Below, piece by piece: positions 18,234 through 27,561 of a stretch of 64,000 nt of DNA. The notes beneath the pieces are model-generated. The model worked only from the letters and a program-made list of their open reading frames with translations, was not told the origin of the DNA and did not search any database. Source of the DNA: Azomonas tarimensis (GTDB taxonomy: Bacteria > Pseudomonadota > Gammaproteobacteria > Pseudomonadales > Pseudomonadaceae); assembly GCF_042648805.1 (NCBI RefSeq), contig NZ_JBHRXZ010000022.1, positions 62,001 to 126,000 on the forward strand, given 5' to 3'. A program made the translations under genes and the position numbers. Within the stretch, counting starts at the first letter, position 1; each line of letters opens with the position of its first letter.

Positions 18234-19478
18234 GTGTCCGTCACTCTTGCACCCGTGCTGGTCGTCTGCCCCGACAGCGGTCCCGGCGACCAGCTGACCC
18301 GACTGGTCGAGGCGTTGCGCCCAGGCACCCCAGTCATTCGTCACAGCGTGGGCCAGCAGGCCCTCGACACCCTCCAGCGTATCGCTCCGAGCCTGGCGAT
18401 GATCGACCTCAATCTGCCGGACATGAGCGGATTGGCGCTGCTGCGCGAGATACGCCGCGGTGGACCCGGTAGCCGCCTGCCCTGCATTCTCATCAGTGAA
18501 CAGGTCGATGCCGCCAGCGTCCGCGCGGCGCTGCCCTACGCACCAGCGGCCTACCTCGCCCGGCCAATCGACGAGCAGGACCTGAAGCGACGCCTCGCCG
18601 TCCTGCTGCCCGAGGCTGCCGCCACCCCGCCGATGTCGCCCTTGTCGCTGGATGACTACCTGTCCGGCCTGCGCGAGAACAACCCTGGTGGCCCCCTGCT
18701 GGAGCAAGTGCGTGACGCCACCAGCCGTTGCATGCAGAGCGACGAGCAGGATCTGAACGCCCTCGAGCGGCTGTTCCGTGGCGACCCGCAGACCACCGCG
18801 CGGCTGATCCATGCCGCCAACAGCGCGGCGGCGCGCCAGCCCACCAGTTGCCAGACCCTGTCCCAGGCACTGGCGCGGCTGGGGGTGAAACGCTCGTTGA
18901 ATCTGGTGCTGCGCCTGCTCATCGAGCGCAACGCCCAGCTGGCCGACGCGCGACTGGCCAAGCAGGCCGCGGAGTGCTGCCGGGAAGCAGCCCAGGCAGC
19001 CGAAGCCGCCGGCTGGCTGGCGCGCCAGTTACGTCTGGATGCCGAGCTCTGCTACACCGCCGGGCTACTCCACAATCTGGGCGAACTGGCCGTGCTGCGA
19101 GCGCTCCAGGGCTGGCTAGACGAAGGTGGCGAGCTGCACGAAAGGGACATCGAGCGGGCCCTGCGTGGGCAGGGAGCGGGTTTCGGCTCGGCCCTGCGCA
19201 CCCAGTGGCGACTGCCCCTCGGCCTGCGCCAGCTGATCGGTGCCTATTACGCCTACAATGCTGCCGGGGTACTCTCGCGCGAGGCGCTGGTGCTCAACCT
19301 TACCCGGGAACTGCTGCAGCTTCCCGTCGAACGCGACCCGGCTAGCCTGGTGGAAACCAGCCGCACGGTTCGCATGCTGGCCCTCGACCCGGGAGTGCTG
19401 CGTCGCGTGCCGCTGGGCCGGGGAGATACCCCTCGCGGCGCTACAACAGTTGCCGATAGGGAAACTGGCAGGGCTTGA
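18234..19478 (+). CDS. Receiver-HDOD signalling protein
   Basis: A 414-residue protein with an N-terminal receiver domain (about 5-125, phosphoacceptor D58 in MIDLNLPDMSG) and an HDOD domain (about 140-345) marked by ETTARLIHAAN-like TTARLIHAANSAA, ALARLGVKRSLNLVL and GLLHNLGELAVL. HDOD proteins are non-catalytic relatives of HD phosphohydrolases found in signalling. The start is GTG at 18234, without a close ribosome site. Its 3' end overlaps the convergent KTSC gene by 38 bases. No partner kinase is adjacent. Confidence 0.85.
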   Translation: MSVTLAPVLVVCPDSGPGDQLTRLVEALRPGTPVIRHSVGQQALDTLQRIAPSLAMIDLNLPDMSGLALLREIRRGGPGSRLPCILISEQVDAASVRAALPYAPAAYLARPIDEQDLKRRLAVLLPEAAATPPMSPLSLDDYLSGLRENNPGGPLLEQVRDATSRCMQSDEQDLNALERLFRGDPQTTARLIHAANSAAARQPTSCQTLSQALARLGVKRSLNLVLRLLIERNAQLADARLAKQAAECCREAAQAAEAAGWLARQLRLDAELCYTAGLLHNLGELAVLRALQGWLDEGGELHERDIERALRGQGAGFGSALRTQWRLPLGLRQLIGAYYAYNAAGVLSREALVLNLTRELLQLPVERDPASLVETSRTVRMLALDPGVLRRVPLGRGDTPRGATTVADRETGRA

Positions 19479-19656
19479 AGATCCGATTGAAATAGCCACC
19501 CGGAGACTCGGCTTGCAAGAGGTTCAGCACCAGTTGCTCAGGCACCTGTTCGTAGCAATAGACCGAACCGCTGTGAAACTCGATTTCCAGCAGGTGGGTT
19601 TCCGGGTCGTAGCCCAGCGCGCGGATGCTGCTGGAATTGATCAGGGCTCTATTCAT
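19441..19656 (-). CDS. KTSC-domain protein
   Basis: A 71-residue protein matching the KTSC domain in layout: SSSIRALGYDPETHLLEIEFHSG, then VYCYEQVPEQL and ESPGGYFNRIF. The molecular function of the domain is unsettled; related sequences occur beside lysyl-tRNA synthetase-like proteins and in phages. Its ATG overlaps the stop of the ABC exporter gene (ATGA), making it the last gene of the glycan operon, and its 3' end overlaps the REC-HDOD gene on the other strand. Confidence 0.75.
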   Translation of the reverse strand: MNRALINSSSIRALGYDPETHLLEIEFHSGSVYCYEQVPEQLVLNLLQAESPGGYFNRIFKPCQFPYRQLL

Positions 19657-21437
19657 GCGGCGGGATCCTTGGTAAATCCTTCGGATTGCATGCGCCAGAG
19701 CGCGTCGAAGGCGCCCTTTCGCTGACGCAGTTCATACGGCGCTCCGTCCTCGACGATGCGTCCGTGCTGCAGCACCAGGATGCGGTCGAAGGTGGACAGC
19801 GTGGACAGCCGGTGGGCCACCGCCAGCACCGTGCGGCCCTGCACCAGCTTGTTCAGCGCCGCCTGGATTTCGGCCTCGGACTCGGTATCCAGTGCCGAGG
19901 TGGCCTCGTCGAGAATCAGGATGGGCGCGTCCTTGAGAAAGGCCCGAGCGATACCCAGGCGCTGGCGCTGGCCCCCCGACAGCATCACCCCACGCTCACC
20001 CACCAGGGTGTCATAACCTTCGGGCAGCTCGCTGATGAAACCATGGCAGAACGCATGCCGCGCGGCCTGCTCCACTTCCGCATCGCTGGCCTGCGGGCGC
20101 CCGTAGCGGATGTTCTCGCGGATGCTGCGGTTGAACAGGGCGGTCTCCTGCGGCACCACGGCGATGCGCTCGCGCAGGCTGTCCTGGCTGACCCGGCAAA
20201 TGTCCTGGCCATCGATCAGGATGCGCCCGGCCTGCACATCATCGAGCCGCTGTACCAGGCTGATGAGGGTCGACTTGCCGGCGCCCGAGGCGCCGACGAT
20301 GCCCACCTTCTGCCCGGCCGGGATATCCAGATCGAAGCCATCGAAGATCGGGCTGCGACCGGCATAGCCATAGCGCATCCCGTCGAACTGGATATGCCCG
20401 CTGGCCAGGCGCAGCGGATCCTGGGCGTCTTCCAGCGCATGGGGCTGGTTGATGATGTCGAGGGTATCGGCGATGGCACCGATCTGCTGGGTGGCATCCA
20501 CCAGCGCCAGGGCCAGGTCGCGCGAGCCGTGCAGGATGCGAAAGGTGAGCGCGCTGACCAGTACCACGTCACCGGCCGTGACCGCGCCACGCTGCCACAG
20601 AAGGATGGCCCAGACCAGCATGCCGCCGGCCATCACCGCCAGACAGATGTCGTGCAGTACCCGGGCCTTTTCAAGGTACATCCAGCTGCGTCGCTGGGCC
20701 CGGGCCTCGTAGCCGATTTCCCGCGCCAGGCGTTCGCTTTCGCGGTCGCGGGCGGAAAACGCCTTGATGGTCCAGACATTCGAGACCGCGTCCACCAGTT
20801 CGCCGCCGACTCGCGCCGACTGGGCGGCGAAGCGCTGATGTTTGTGCCGACCACGGATGCCGAAGCCGGTGATCATCAGCGCCACCAGCACCACGAAGCC
20901 CACCAGCGCCAGTGCCATGCGCATATCCACCAGCAGCAGCACCACCACCGCCCCGATGAAGTCGACCACCGGCGGCAGGATCTTCCACGCCAGGCCGCCA
21001 TAGATGGCTCCGGCCGAGCCACCTACCGCAGAGATGCGGTTGCCCAGCGAGCCGGCGAAGTGCTCGTTGAAATAACGCATCGGGTGGCCGGTTAGATAGC
21101 GGAACAGATCCACGCGAATATCCACGCAGCTGGCGATCACGGTGCGACAGCCAAGCCAGCCACCCAGCCGCCAGAAGATGTTTTCCGCGACGATCAGTCC
21201 GAGAAACAGCCACAGCGGCAACCATACATTGACTGCACCGGGCTCGCCGGACATGGCGTCCACGAGCAGCTTCATGCCGTATTGGACAGCCACCGCACAG
21301 GATGCGGCGGCGATGATCAGGATCAGCAGGCCGCTGAAATGGAGGGGCCGGTTGGCCACGTAGTACCAGAGAAAGGGCAACGGCTGCCGCGGCAACGGCC
21401 GGTCACGGCGCGCCCGCGCAGCAGCCGCGGCGTTCAC
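19653..21437 (-). CDS. ABC exporter (fused membrane and ATPase domains, MsbA-like)
   Basis: A 594-residue half-transporter with an N-terminal six-helix exporter domain (about 25-315) and a nucleotide-binding domain (about 345-580): Walker A GASGAGKST, signature LSGGQRQRLGIARAFLKD, Walker B ILILDEATSALD and the switch AVAHRLST. It would work as a homodimer exporting a lipid-linked or other amphipathic substrate. The start is GTG at 21437, overlapping the glycosidase stop (GTGA). Its neighbours suggest a galactose-containing glycoconjugate as cargo, which is inference. Confidence 0.9.
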   Translation of the reverse strand: MNAAAAARARRDRPLPRQPLPFLWYYVANRPLHFSGLLILIIAAASCAVAVQYGMKLLVDAMSGEPGAVNVWLPLWLFLGLIVAENIFWRLGGWLGCRTVIASCVDIRVDLFRYLTGHPMRYFNEHFAGSLGNRISAVGGSAGAIYGGLAWKILPPVVDFIGAVVVLLLVDMRMALALVGFVVLVALMITGFGIRGRHKHQRFAAQSARVGGELVDAVSNVWTIKAFSARDRESERLAREIGYEARAQRRSWMYLEKARVLHDICLAVMAGGMLVWAILLWQRGAVTAGDVVLVSALTFRILHGSRDLALALVDATQQIGAIADTLDIINQPHALEDAQDPLRLASGHIQFDGMRYGYAGRSPIFDGFDLDIPAGQKVGIVGASGAGKSTLISLVQRLDDVQAGRILIDGQDICRVSQDSLRERIAVVPQETALFNRSIRENIRYGRPQASDAEVEQAARHAFCHGFISELPEGYDTLVGERGVMLSGGQRQRLGIARAFLKDAPILILDEATSALDTESEAEIQAALNKLVQGRTVLAVAHRLSTLSTFDRILVLQHGRIVEDGAPYELRQRKGAFDALWRMQSEGFTKDPAA

Positions 21438-22579
21438 CCGAGCGACGCCTTGGCGGTTTTCGCCAGTTCGGCGAAGCGCGCCTGTTGCCGGTGCAGTTCA
21501 TCGGCGAGGCCCGGGTGCAGCGGGCGAATGCCCTCCGAGTCGGGGAAACCGTAAAGGCCGGTCGGGCAATGGCGGTCGTTTTCCCAGCCGGGGTAGTCCA
21601 GCACCGGATAGAGGCAGATGCCTTCGACCGGCACGCCGCGCGCCTGCGCCATCGCCACCTGCTCGCTGACATAGCCCAGCCACTCCCCGCGCAGGTCGCC
21701 CTCCGCGCCGGTCTCGGCAACCAGGATCGGCCGCCCGTAGCGCTTGTGGATCTCGCTGAGGATGCCACTGAACGGCCGGTAATCGGGATGGCCCACGGGA
21801 ATGGTGTCGCCGCCCAGGTACCACTGGTTATCCGAGTAGTAGTTCACGCCAATGATGTCGAGATACTCCGGCTTGCCGCCCATACCCGGCCAGAGTCGTC
21901 CGGATAACAAGTCCCAGCCGTCGAACTGGGCCTGGCGGCAGTTCTCCGCCTCGCGTTGCGGCCCGGGGCGTACCGAGGTCGCGCGCACGTGGATGACCGG
22001 ATCGACCTGGACGAAGCGTGCCCGTCGGTCCACCTCGCGAATGGCATCGATGGCGGCCATACTGGCGCGCACCAGCTGGTGCTTCAGTTCCAGCCCTCGG
22101 CCACGGCCCATGGGGTTCATCATCGCCATGTCGCCGCCGGCCCAAGACCAGAAGGAGATCTCGTTGATCGGTGCATAGAAGGGCACGGCGTCGCTGTGGT
22201 CGGCCACCAACCGTGCCGCGGCGGCGGCGAAACGGGCAAAGCGCTCGACGAACTCGGGGCGCCAGATGTCGATGTCGTCAGGCCAGCCGTAATGGCACAG
22301 GTCCCAGATCACCTGGGTTTCCCGCTCAGCGGCCGCCTGCACCTGCGGCAGCACGCTGGACCAGTCGTACTGGCCGGGAACCCGCTCGATCAGGTGCCAG
22401 CGAAAGCCATCGCGCACGCCGCGGATGCCGTGCAGGCGGAGGCTGGTAAGGTCCTGAGCGGCCCAGCGGTCATGGCCTGTAGCGGCCAGCATGTCGAGTC
22501 GGCGCCCGTCGGCCCGGCGGTGCGTCGAACATTCGAAGCCGCCAAGAAAAAAACTGTCGAAGAGGGTCGGTCGATGCAT
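21434..22579 (-). CDS. Clan GH-A glycoside hydrolase (beta-glucosidase / GH1-like)
   Basis: A 381-residue TIM-barrel glycosidase. The acid/base glutamate is probable in FYAPINEISFW (about residue 138) and the nucleophile in LVAETGAEGD (about residue 293). WDLCHYGWPDDIDIW resembles the substrate-binding segment of beta-glucosidases. It is shorter than classical GH1 enzymes (about 450 residues) and has no signal peptide, so it probably acts in the cytoplasm. GGAGACTTC precedes the ATG. It sits between glf and the ABC exporter, so its substrate may be the glycan made by this operon. Confidence 0.78.
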   Translation of the reverse strand: MHRPTLFDSFFLGGFECSTHRRADGRRLDMLAATGHDRWAAQDLTSLRLHGIRGVRDGFRWHLIERVPGQYDWSSVLPQVQAAAERETQVIWDLCHYGWPDDIDIWRPEFVERFARFAAAAARLVADHSDAVPFYAPINEISFWSWAGGDMAMMNPMGRGRGLELKHQLVRASMAAIDAIREVDRRARFVQVDPVIHVRATSVRPGPQREAENCRQAQFDGWDLLSGRLWPGMGGKPEYLDIIGVNYYSDNQWYLGGDTIPVGHPDYRPFSGILSEIHKRYGRPILVAETGAEGDLRGEWLGYVSEQVAMAQARGVPVEGICLYPVLDYPGWENDRHCPTGLYGFPDSEGIRPLHPGLADELHRQQARFAELAKTAKASLG

Positions 22580-22668
22580 GAAGTCTCCTGGCCGGCAGCA
22601 AACCCCGCCGGCAGCGCATTATGGACGGCATCAGGCGAGCACAGGAGCACCCGCTCGACACACGGCGC

Positions 22669-23892
22669 TCAAAGCGCCTGTTTGATCCGCGGCTCCGCAG
22701 GGGCGGCAAAGGATTGCTCGCCCTCCTCGATCCGCTTGTACAGGGCCAGCGCCTGCCCCACCACCTGGTCCATGTTGTAGTACTTGTAGGTACCGAGACG
22801 GCCGAGGAAGGTCACCCCCGGGGTCTGCTCGGCGAGCTTCTGGTAACGCTTGTAGAGCTCGGCATTTTCCGGTCGCGGGATCGGGTAGTAGGGATCCCCC
22901 TCGGCCGATGGGAATTCGTAGGTGATGCTGGTCTTGGGATGCTCCTGCCCGGTCAGGTGCTTGTACTCGCTGATGCGGGTATAGGGCACGTCCTCGCTGG
23001 GGTAGTTGACCACCCCGACGTCCTGGAACCAGGCCTGGTCTCGGCTCTCATGCTGGAACCTGAGCGAGCGGTAGGGCAGTTTGCCGTAGCGGAAGTCGAA
23101 GTATTCGTCGATCGGCCCGCAGTACACCAGGTGGCGATAGAGCACCTCTTCGCGGATCTCGCGGTAATCGGTGTTGAGCATCACCTTGATGTTGGGGTGA
23201 TCGAGCATCCGCTCGAACATTCGCGTGTAGCCATGCTTGGGCATCTGCTGGAAGCTGTCGCCGAAATAGCGGTCATCGGCGTTGGTTCGGGTCGGCACCC
23301 GCGAGGTCACCATCTTGTCCAGCTGCGAGGGATCGAGGCCCCACTGCTTGCGGGTGTAACCACGGAAGAACTTCTCGTACAGCTCTCGGCCGATCCCGTT
23401 GACCACCACGTCTTCGCTGGTCTTTATGTCTTCCACCGGCTCGGCACGGCTGGCGAGGAAGGCCGCCGCTTCCTCTTCGGTGGAAAGATTCAGATCGTAC
23501 AGCCTGTTCAGCGTGGTCATGTTGATCGGGATCGGCACCTGCTGGCCGTCCACCTCCGCCAGAACCCGATGCTCATAGGCGCGCCATTCGGTGAAACGGG
23601 AGAGATAATCGACGATCCGCTGGGAGTTGGTATGGAAGATGTGAGGACCGTAGCGATGGATCAGCACACCGGTATCGTCGTAATGATCGTAGGCATTGCC
23701 GCCGATGTGCGGCCGCCGATCAACCACCAGCACACGCTTGTTCATCCCTGCGGCAAGCCGCTCGGCCAGTACGCTGCCGGCGAAACCAGCCCCGACGATC
23801 AGGTAGTCGAAGCCTTGCGGACATCGCTCGGGCCCACGGCCGCCACCGGCTGCGCGCTCTGGGTGGCCATCCTGCGGTTTCACATCGAACAT
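22669..23892 (-). CDS. glf: UDP-galactopyranose mutase
   Basis: A 407-residue flavoenzyme converting UDP-galactopyranose to UDP-galactofuranose. Features include YLIVGAGFAGSVLAERLA (FAD binding, about 30-47), RPHIGGNAYD, HRYGPHIFHT, FRGYTRKQWGLDPSQL and LGRLGTYKYYNMDQVVGQAL at the C-terminus. It has about 20 more N-terminal residues than usual. The ATG at 23892 is preceded by AAGGAGAAA and overlaps the end of the glycosyltransferase gene by 13 bases. Its presence implies a galactofuranose-containing product. Confidence 0.94.
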   Translation of the reverse strand: MFDVKPQDGHPERAAGGGRGPERCPQGFDYLIVGAGFAGSVLAERLAAGMNKRVLVVDRRPHIGGNAYDHYDDTGVLIHRYGPHIFHTNSQRIVDYLSRFTEWRAYEHRVLAEVDGQQVPIPINMTTLNRLYDLNLSTEEEAAAFLASRAEPVEDIKTSEDVVVNGIGRELYEKFFRGYTRKQWGLDPSQLDKMVTSRVPTRTNADDRYFGDSFQQMPKHGYTRMFERMLDHPNIKVMLNTDYREIREEVLYRHLVYCGPIDEYFDFRYGKLPYRSLRFQHESRDQAWFQDVGVVNYPSEDVPYTRISEYKHLTGQEHPKTSITYEFPSAEGDPYYPIPRPENAELYKRYQKLAEQTPGVTFLGRLGTYKYYNMDQVVGQALALYKRIEEGEQSFAAPAEPRIKQAL

Positions 23893-25067
23893 GTCATTTT
23901 CTCCTTCATCAGGGACCAGGTGAATTCCCAGGACATGTCGCCCAGGATGCCGTCGGCGGTTTCCAGCAATCGATCAGGCTCTGCAGCGTCAGCCAGGGCT
24001 TCTGCTGCGGCCTCGACGAAGGCTTCCGGCGAGTCGGCGATGCGCACGATGCCGGTGTCGCCATAGGTCCGAACCACGTCGATGATCGGGGTGGACACCA
24101 CCGGGCAGCCGCCGGCCAGGTATTCGGGGGTCTTGGTCGGGCTGATGAAGCGCGTCGATTCGTTCAGGGCGAACGGCATGATCGCCACGTCCCAGCCGGC
24201 CAGGTATTGCGGCAGGTCGTCGTAGGCCTTGGCGCCGAGGTAGTGAATGTTGTCGCGCCGCGGCAGCTCGGCCGGGTCGATCTTGACCACCGGTCCTAAC
24301 AGGACGATCTGCCAGTCAGGCCGCATATCCGCGACTTTTTCCAGGAGATCGAGGTCGAGTCGCTCATCGATCACCCCGTAGTAACCCAGCCGGGGAAAGC
24401 CGATCCGGGCCTGGTCCTCGGGGTCCTGCTGCGGCTGCCGGGCGGAGGCGAAATGCTCCACGTCAACGCTGCTGGGAAAGGGATGAACGTTGTCGTGACG
24501 CTCGCGCTTGGCCTCATAGAGGCTGTAACCGCCGGTGAACACCAGCTCGGCCCGGCGCAGCAGTTCGGTCTCACGTTCGATCAATTCGGGCGGGGCGCCG
24601 CGAAAGGCCGAGAGCTCGTCCATGCAGTCATAGACGGTCAGGCGTGGCCACAGATGGTCGGAGAACGCCAGGCTCATGGGGGTGTAGTACCAGAGCAGCA
24701 GCTCATTACCCACGCCCAGCTTGTCCAGATATCCGTTGAGCAATTCGCGCTGGTCCCGCTCGCTCGCCTCGCCAGCGCGGCCCTCTGGCAGCCGCGGCAC
24801 CAGGACCTGCACGCCGCTGGCATCGGGACGGACTTCCAGCCAGGGCTCGGCGGCCTCGGTGGTGATGGGCTCTTCCCAGAACAGCAGATTGTAGTCCCGG
24901 GCGAAGCGCGACATCAGGTGCTGGGGGCGCTGGTAGACGAAGCTCCATCGCAGGTGTGAGAGACAGAGTAAGGTCGGCAAACTGTCGTCGAAAACCACTT
25001 CCACCGGATTCTCGCCACGGTTGTTCGTCTTGCCAATGTCGTACTGGAAGGGACCGGCCCAACTCAT
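23880..25067 (-). CDS. Glycosyltransferase of the GT-B fold
   Basis: A 395-residue glycosyltransferase, likely GT1/GT4-like. The N-terminal half starts LLCLSHLRWSFVYQRPQHLM, typical of TuaH-like enzymes. The C-terminal half contains YYGVIDERLDLDLLEKVA, LGAKAYDDLPQYLAGWDVAIMPF and STRFISPTKTPEYLAGGCPVVST, the nucleotide-sugar binding region. The start at 25067 has GGAGAACG upstream; a longer open frame reaches 25169 without support. It is the first gene of the five-gene operon and may use UDP-galactofuranose made by glf. Confidence 0.85.
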   Translation of the reverse strand: MSWAGPFQYDIGKTNNRGENPVEVVFDDSLPTLLCLSHLRWSFVYQRPQHLMSRFARDYNLLFWEEPITTEAAEPWLEVRPDASGVQVLVPRLPEGRAGEASERDQRELLNGYLDKLGVGNELLLWYYTPMSLAFSDHLWPRLTVYDCMDELSAFRGAPPELIERETELLRRAELVFTGGYSLYEAKRERHDNVHPFPSSVDVEHFASARQPQQDPEDQARIGFPRLGYYGVIDERLDLDLLEKVADMRPDWQIVLLGPVVKIDPAELPRRDNIHYLGAKAYDDLPQYLAGWDVAIMPFALNESTRFISPTKTPEYLAGGCPVVSTPIIDVVRTYGDTGIVRIADSPEAFVEAAAEALADAAEPDRLLETADGILGDMSWEFTWSLMKEKMTCSM

Positions 25068-25466
25068 GGTGTCGTTCTCCGGATTGTGTAGGCCAGGCGC
25101 TCCATCAGGCGTTCCAGCTAAGCCTCCTGGCGCGCCCCTGTGCGACGATTCATGGGCGTTTCGGCGCAATGTCTGACCTTTTGGTTAGGACATGCTGCGC
25201 GTCAATGGACGGTCAACCGGCACGGGAGGTTCCCAATCACTTGACAGGCGACCGGTTTCGGCTGTGTGCCTTCCTTCCAGGGAACTTGGCGGCATGCCAT
25301 CGCTCCTACCCACACAGGAAACAAATCTTTACGGACGCGGAATGCCTGATTTTGCTGGCGAAGTTCCGTTGTCGTCCCCTTGAGTCGAACGCCCCGCAGT
25401 GCCGCCCAGCGCGGCCACCGCAACTTTCTGGCGTGCTCGAAAAACGTAGCGAACGGAGGACAACGG
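25068..25466. other. Intergenic region between the glycan operon and galE
   Basis: A 399-base non-coding region separating divergent genes, which must hold both promoters. A TTGACA box lies at 25241-25246 (plus strand) but lacks a good -10 at the right distance. A REP-like minus-strand segment, GTAGGAGCGATGGCATGCC, covers 25309-25291. GGAGGACAACGG just before 25467 is the galE ribosome site. No protein-like small frame was convincing. Confidence 0.5.
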
Positions 25467-26510
25467 ATGATCCTGGTAACAGGCGGAGCGGGATATATAG
25501 GGTCTCATGCGGTACTCGAGTTGCTGCAGGCGGGCCATGAGGTCCTGGTCCTGGACAACCTCTGCAACAGCTCGCGTACGGCACTGGCCCGTGTCGAGCG
25601 GATTGCCGGGCGCCCCGTCCAGTTCGTCCGCGGTGACGTGCGCAACCGTTCGATGCTCACCGCCCTGTTCGCCGCCTATCCGGTGACCGCGGTGCTGCAT
25701 TTCGCCGGACTCAAGGCAGTCGGCGAAAGCGTGCGCGAACCGCTGCGCTACTACGAGACCAACGTCAGCGGCAGCATCGCGCTGTGCCAGGCCATGGCCG
25801 AGGCCGGCATCTTCAAGCTGGTGTTCAGCTCCTCGGCCACCGTGTACGGCGACGCCCAGCAAATGCCGATTACCGAGGAAGCGCCGACCGGACAGCCGAC
25901 CAATCCCTACGGGCAATCCAAGCTCATGGCGGAAAATGTCCTGCACGGGCTGGCCGCCTCCGATCCGCGCTGGTCGATCGGCCTGATGCGCTACTTCAAC
26001 CCCATCGGCGCCCATGAATCCGGACTGATCGGCGAAGATCCCAACGGTATCCCGAACAACCTGCTGCCCTACATGCTCCAGGTGGCGGTGGGCCGGCGAA
26101 AATCCCTGAGTGTGTTCGGCTCCGACTACCCAACCCCCGATGGCACCGGCATCCGCGACTACATTCATGTGGTCGATCTGGCCAAGGGGCATCTCAAAGC
26201 CCTCGAGCGGCTGGAACAGGTCCAGGGCGTTTCGGTCTGGAACCTCGGCACCGGTCTGGGCCATTCGGTGCTGGAGATGGTCTATGCCTTCGAGAAGGTG
26301 CTCGGCCGCGCCCTGCCCCACAGTTTCGAGCCACGCCGACCCGGCGACATCGCCCAGTGCTGGTCCGACCCGAGCAAGGCGCTCGCGGAACTGGGCTGGC
26401 GCGCCGAACGCGACCTCACCTGCATGCTGGCCGACGCCTGGCGCTGGCAAAGCCAGAATCCCCACGGCTACAGCGTCCCGCAAAAGGCCGCGGCCGACCT
26501 GGCCAGCTAG
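25467..26510 (+). CDS. galE: UDP-glucose 4-epimerase
   Basis: A 347-residue short-chain dehydrogenase-fold epimerase interconverting UDP-glucose and UDP-galactose. It shows TGGAGYIGSHAVLELL (NAD binding, residues 5-20), FSSSATVYGD with the catalytic serine-threonine pair, the YGQSK catalytic tyrosine-lysine motif, and RYFNPIGAHESG. It would supply UDP-galactose to the divergently encoded Glf and glycosyltransferase. Strong GGAGG site upstream. Its stop overlaps the trpI 3' end by four bases on the other strand. Confidence 0.95.
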   Translation: MILVTGGAGYIGSHAVLELLQAGHEVLVLDNLCNSSRTALARVERIAGRPVQFVRGDVRNRSMLTALFAAYPVTAVLHFAGLKAVGESVREPLRYYETNVSGSIALCQAMAEAGIFKLVFSSSATVYGDAQQMPITEEAPTGQPTNPYGQSKLMAENVLHGLAASDPRWSIGLMRYFNPIGAHESGLIGEDPNGIPNNLLPYMLQVAVGRRKSLSVFGSDYPTPDGTGIRDYIHVVDLAKGHLKALERLEQVQGVSVWNLGTGLGHSVLEMVYAFEKVLGRALPHSFEPRRPGDIAQCWSDPSKALAELGWRAERDLTCMLADAWRWQSQNPHGYSVPQKAAADLAS

Positions 26511-27394
26511 CCCGACATCTGCACGTCGAGCCAGTCGGCCAGACGCTGCGCGCGTCGGTCGCCGCCTCGCCTGGGCACCCACAACGCCAGACGCGCCCGC
26601 GTCTCGACGAAGCCCCAGGGCGCCAACAGCCGGCCAGAAGCCAGGTCATCGGCCACCAGTTGCTGCGGCGCGATGGCCACACCCAGCCCGGCCAGCGCCG
26701 CCTCCAGCAGATAATAGAGATGCTCGAAGCCCTGCCCGTAGCGCAGCCGATCAGCCGCAAGGCCCTGGCGCGCCGCCCATTCCGGCCAGGCTTGCGGACG
26801 CGAGGCGGTGTGCAGCAATCGCTCGTCCAGCAAGGCCTGGACCGGCGCCCGGGCCAGCCGCCCGGCGCCCGGCAGCAAGGGGCTGAGCACCGGCCCAATG
26901 CGTTCGGCAGCGAGCTCGAACACCTGCATGTCCGCCGGCCAGGGCGGTTCGGCATACCGGAGCGTGGCATCCAGCCCGGCCCGGCGCGGGTCCAGCTCGC
27001 CCTCGCTGGCGGATAACTGCAGCCTCAGCTCGGGCAGCTCCCGATTGAGCTGGTCCAGACGCGGGATGAACCAGCGCGCCAGCAGGCTCCCCGGACAACC
27101 GAGCACGAAGGGCGCTTCGGCGGTCTGGCGCTGCAGCGCCTCGCAGGCCTCGCGCAACCGGCCGAACGCCTCGCCTGTGGCTTCCCGTAGCCGAAGCCCG
27201 GCAACGGTGAGTTTTACGCCGCGCCCGTCCTTGACGAACAGCGCCACGCCCAGCGCCTCCTCCAGCTGCTTCACCTGCCGGCTGATGGCCCCGTGGGTGA
27301 CGTGCAGCTCACGCGCCGCTTCGCTGACGCCACCCAGGCGGGCGGCCGCCTCGAACGCGCGCAGGGAATTGAGCGGGGGAAGGTCGCGGGCCAT
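26507..27394 (-). CDS. trpI: LysR-type activator of trpBA
   Basis: A 295-residue LysR regulator. The N-terminal helix-turn-helix is seen in LPPLNSLRAFEAAARLGGVSEAARELHVTHGAISRQVKQLEE. Its place divergent to trpBA with 232 bases between, as in other pseudomonads, identifies it as TrpI, which senses indoleglycerol phosphate and activates trpBA. The C-terminal effector domain contains DATLRYAEPPWP and LGVAIAPQQLVADDL. It ends four bases inside the galE stop region. Confidence 0.9.
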   Translation of the reverse strand: MARDLPPLNSLRAFEAAARLGGVSEAARELHVTHGAISRQVKQLEEALGVALFVKDGRGVKLTVAGLRLREATGEAFGRLREACEALQRQTAEAPFVLGCPGSLLARWFIPRLDQLNRELPELRLQLSASEGELDPRRAGLDATLRYAEPPWPADMQVFELAAERIGPVLSPLLPGAGRLARAPVQALLDERLLHTASRPQAWPEWAARQGLAADRLRYGQGFEHLYYLLEAALAGLGVAIAPQQLVADDLASGRLLAPWGFVETRARLALWVPRRGGDRRAQRLADWLDVQMSG

Positions 27395-27442
27395 ATATGT
27401 GAGACTTCCTGACAGGTCGCAGCGATCTTATCGCTTTTATCC

Positions 27443-27470
27443 CAGGCGCTGCTGCTGCAAGCTGCGCCTG
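27443..27470. promoter_or_regulatory. Inverted repeat in the trpI-trpB control region
   Basis: CAGGCGC and GCGCCTG form perfect 7-base arms 14 bases apart, about 50 bases upstream of trpI and 157 bases upstream of trpB. It could be part of the TrpI control region or an RNA hairpin in a leader. TrpI sites in P. aeruginosa lie in the same interval, but I cannot match them by sequence. Confidence 0.3.
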
Positions 27471-27561
27471 AGCTGTAAATACATCAATACAGAAGCGGAT
27501 GCGCGACATCCCTCTTCGGCTCTACAGGCGGAATGCCTTTCCCCTCACGGAACCGAACCTT

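Noticed and set aside
25241..25246. TTGACA as a -35 box for galE.
   Set aside because: No acceptable -10 hexamer lies 16-18 bases downstream and the distance to the gene exceeds 200 bases.
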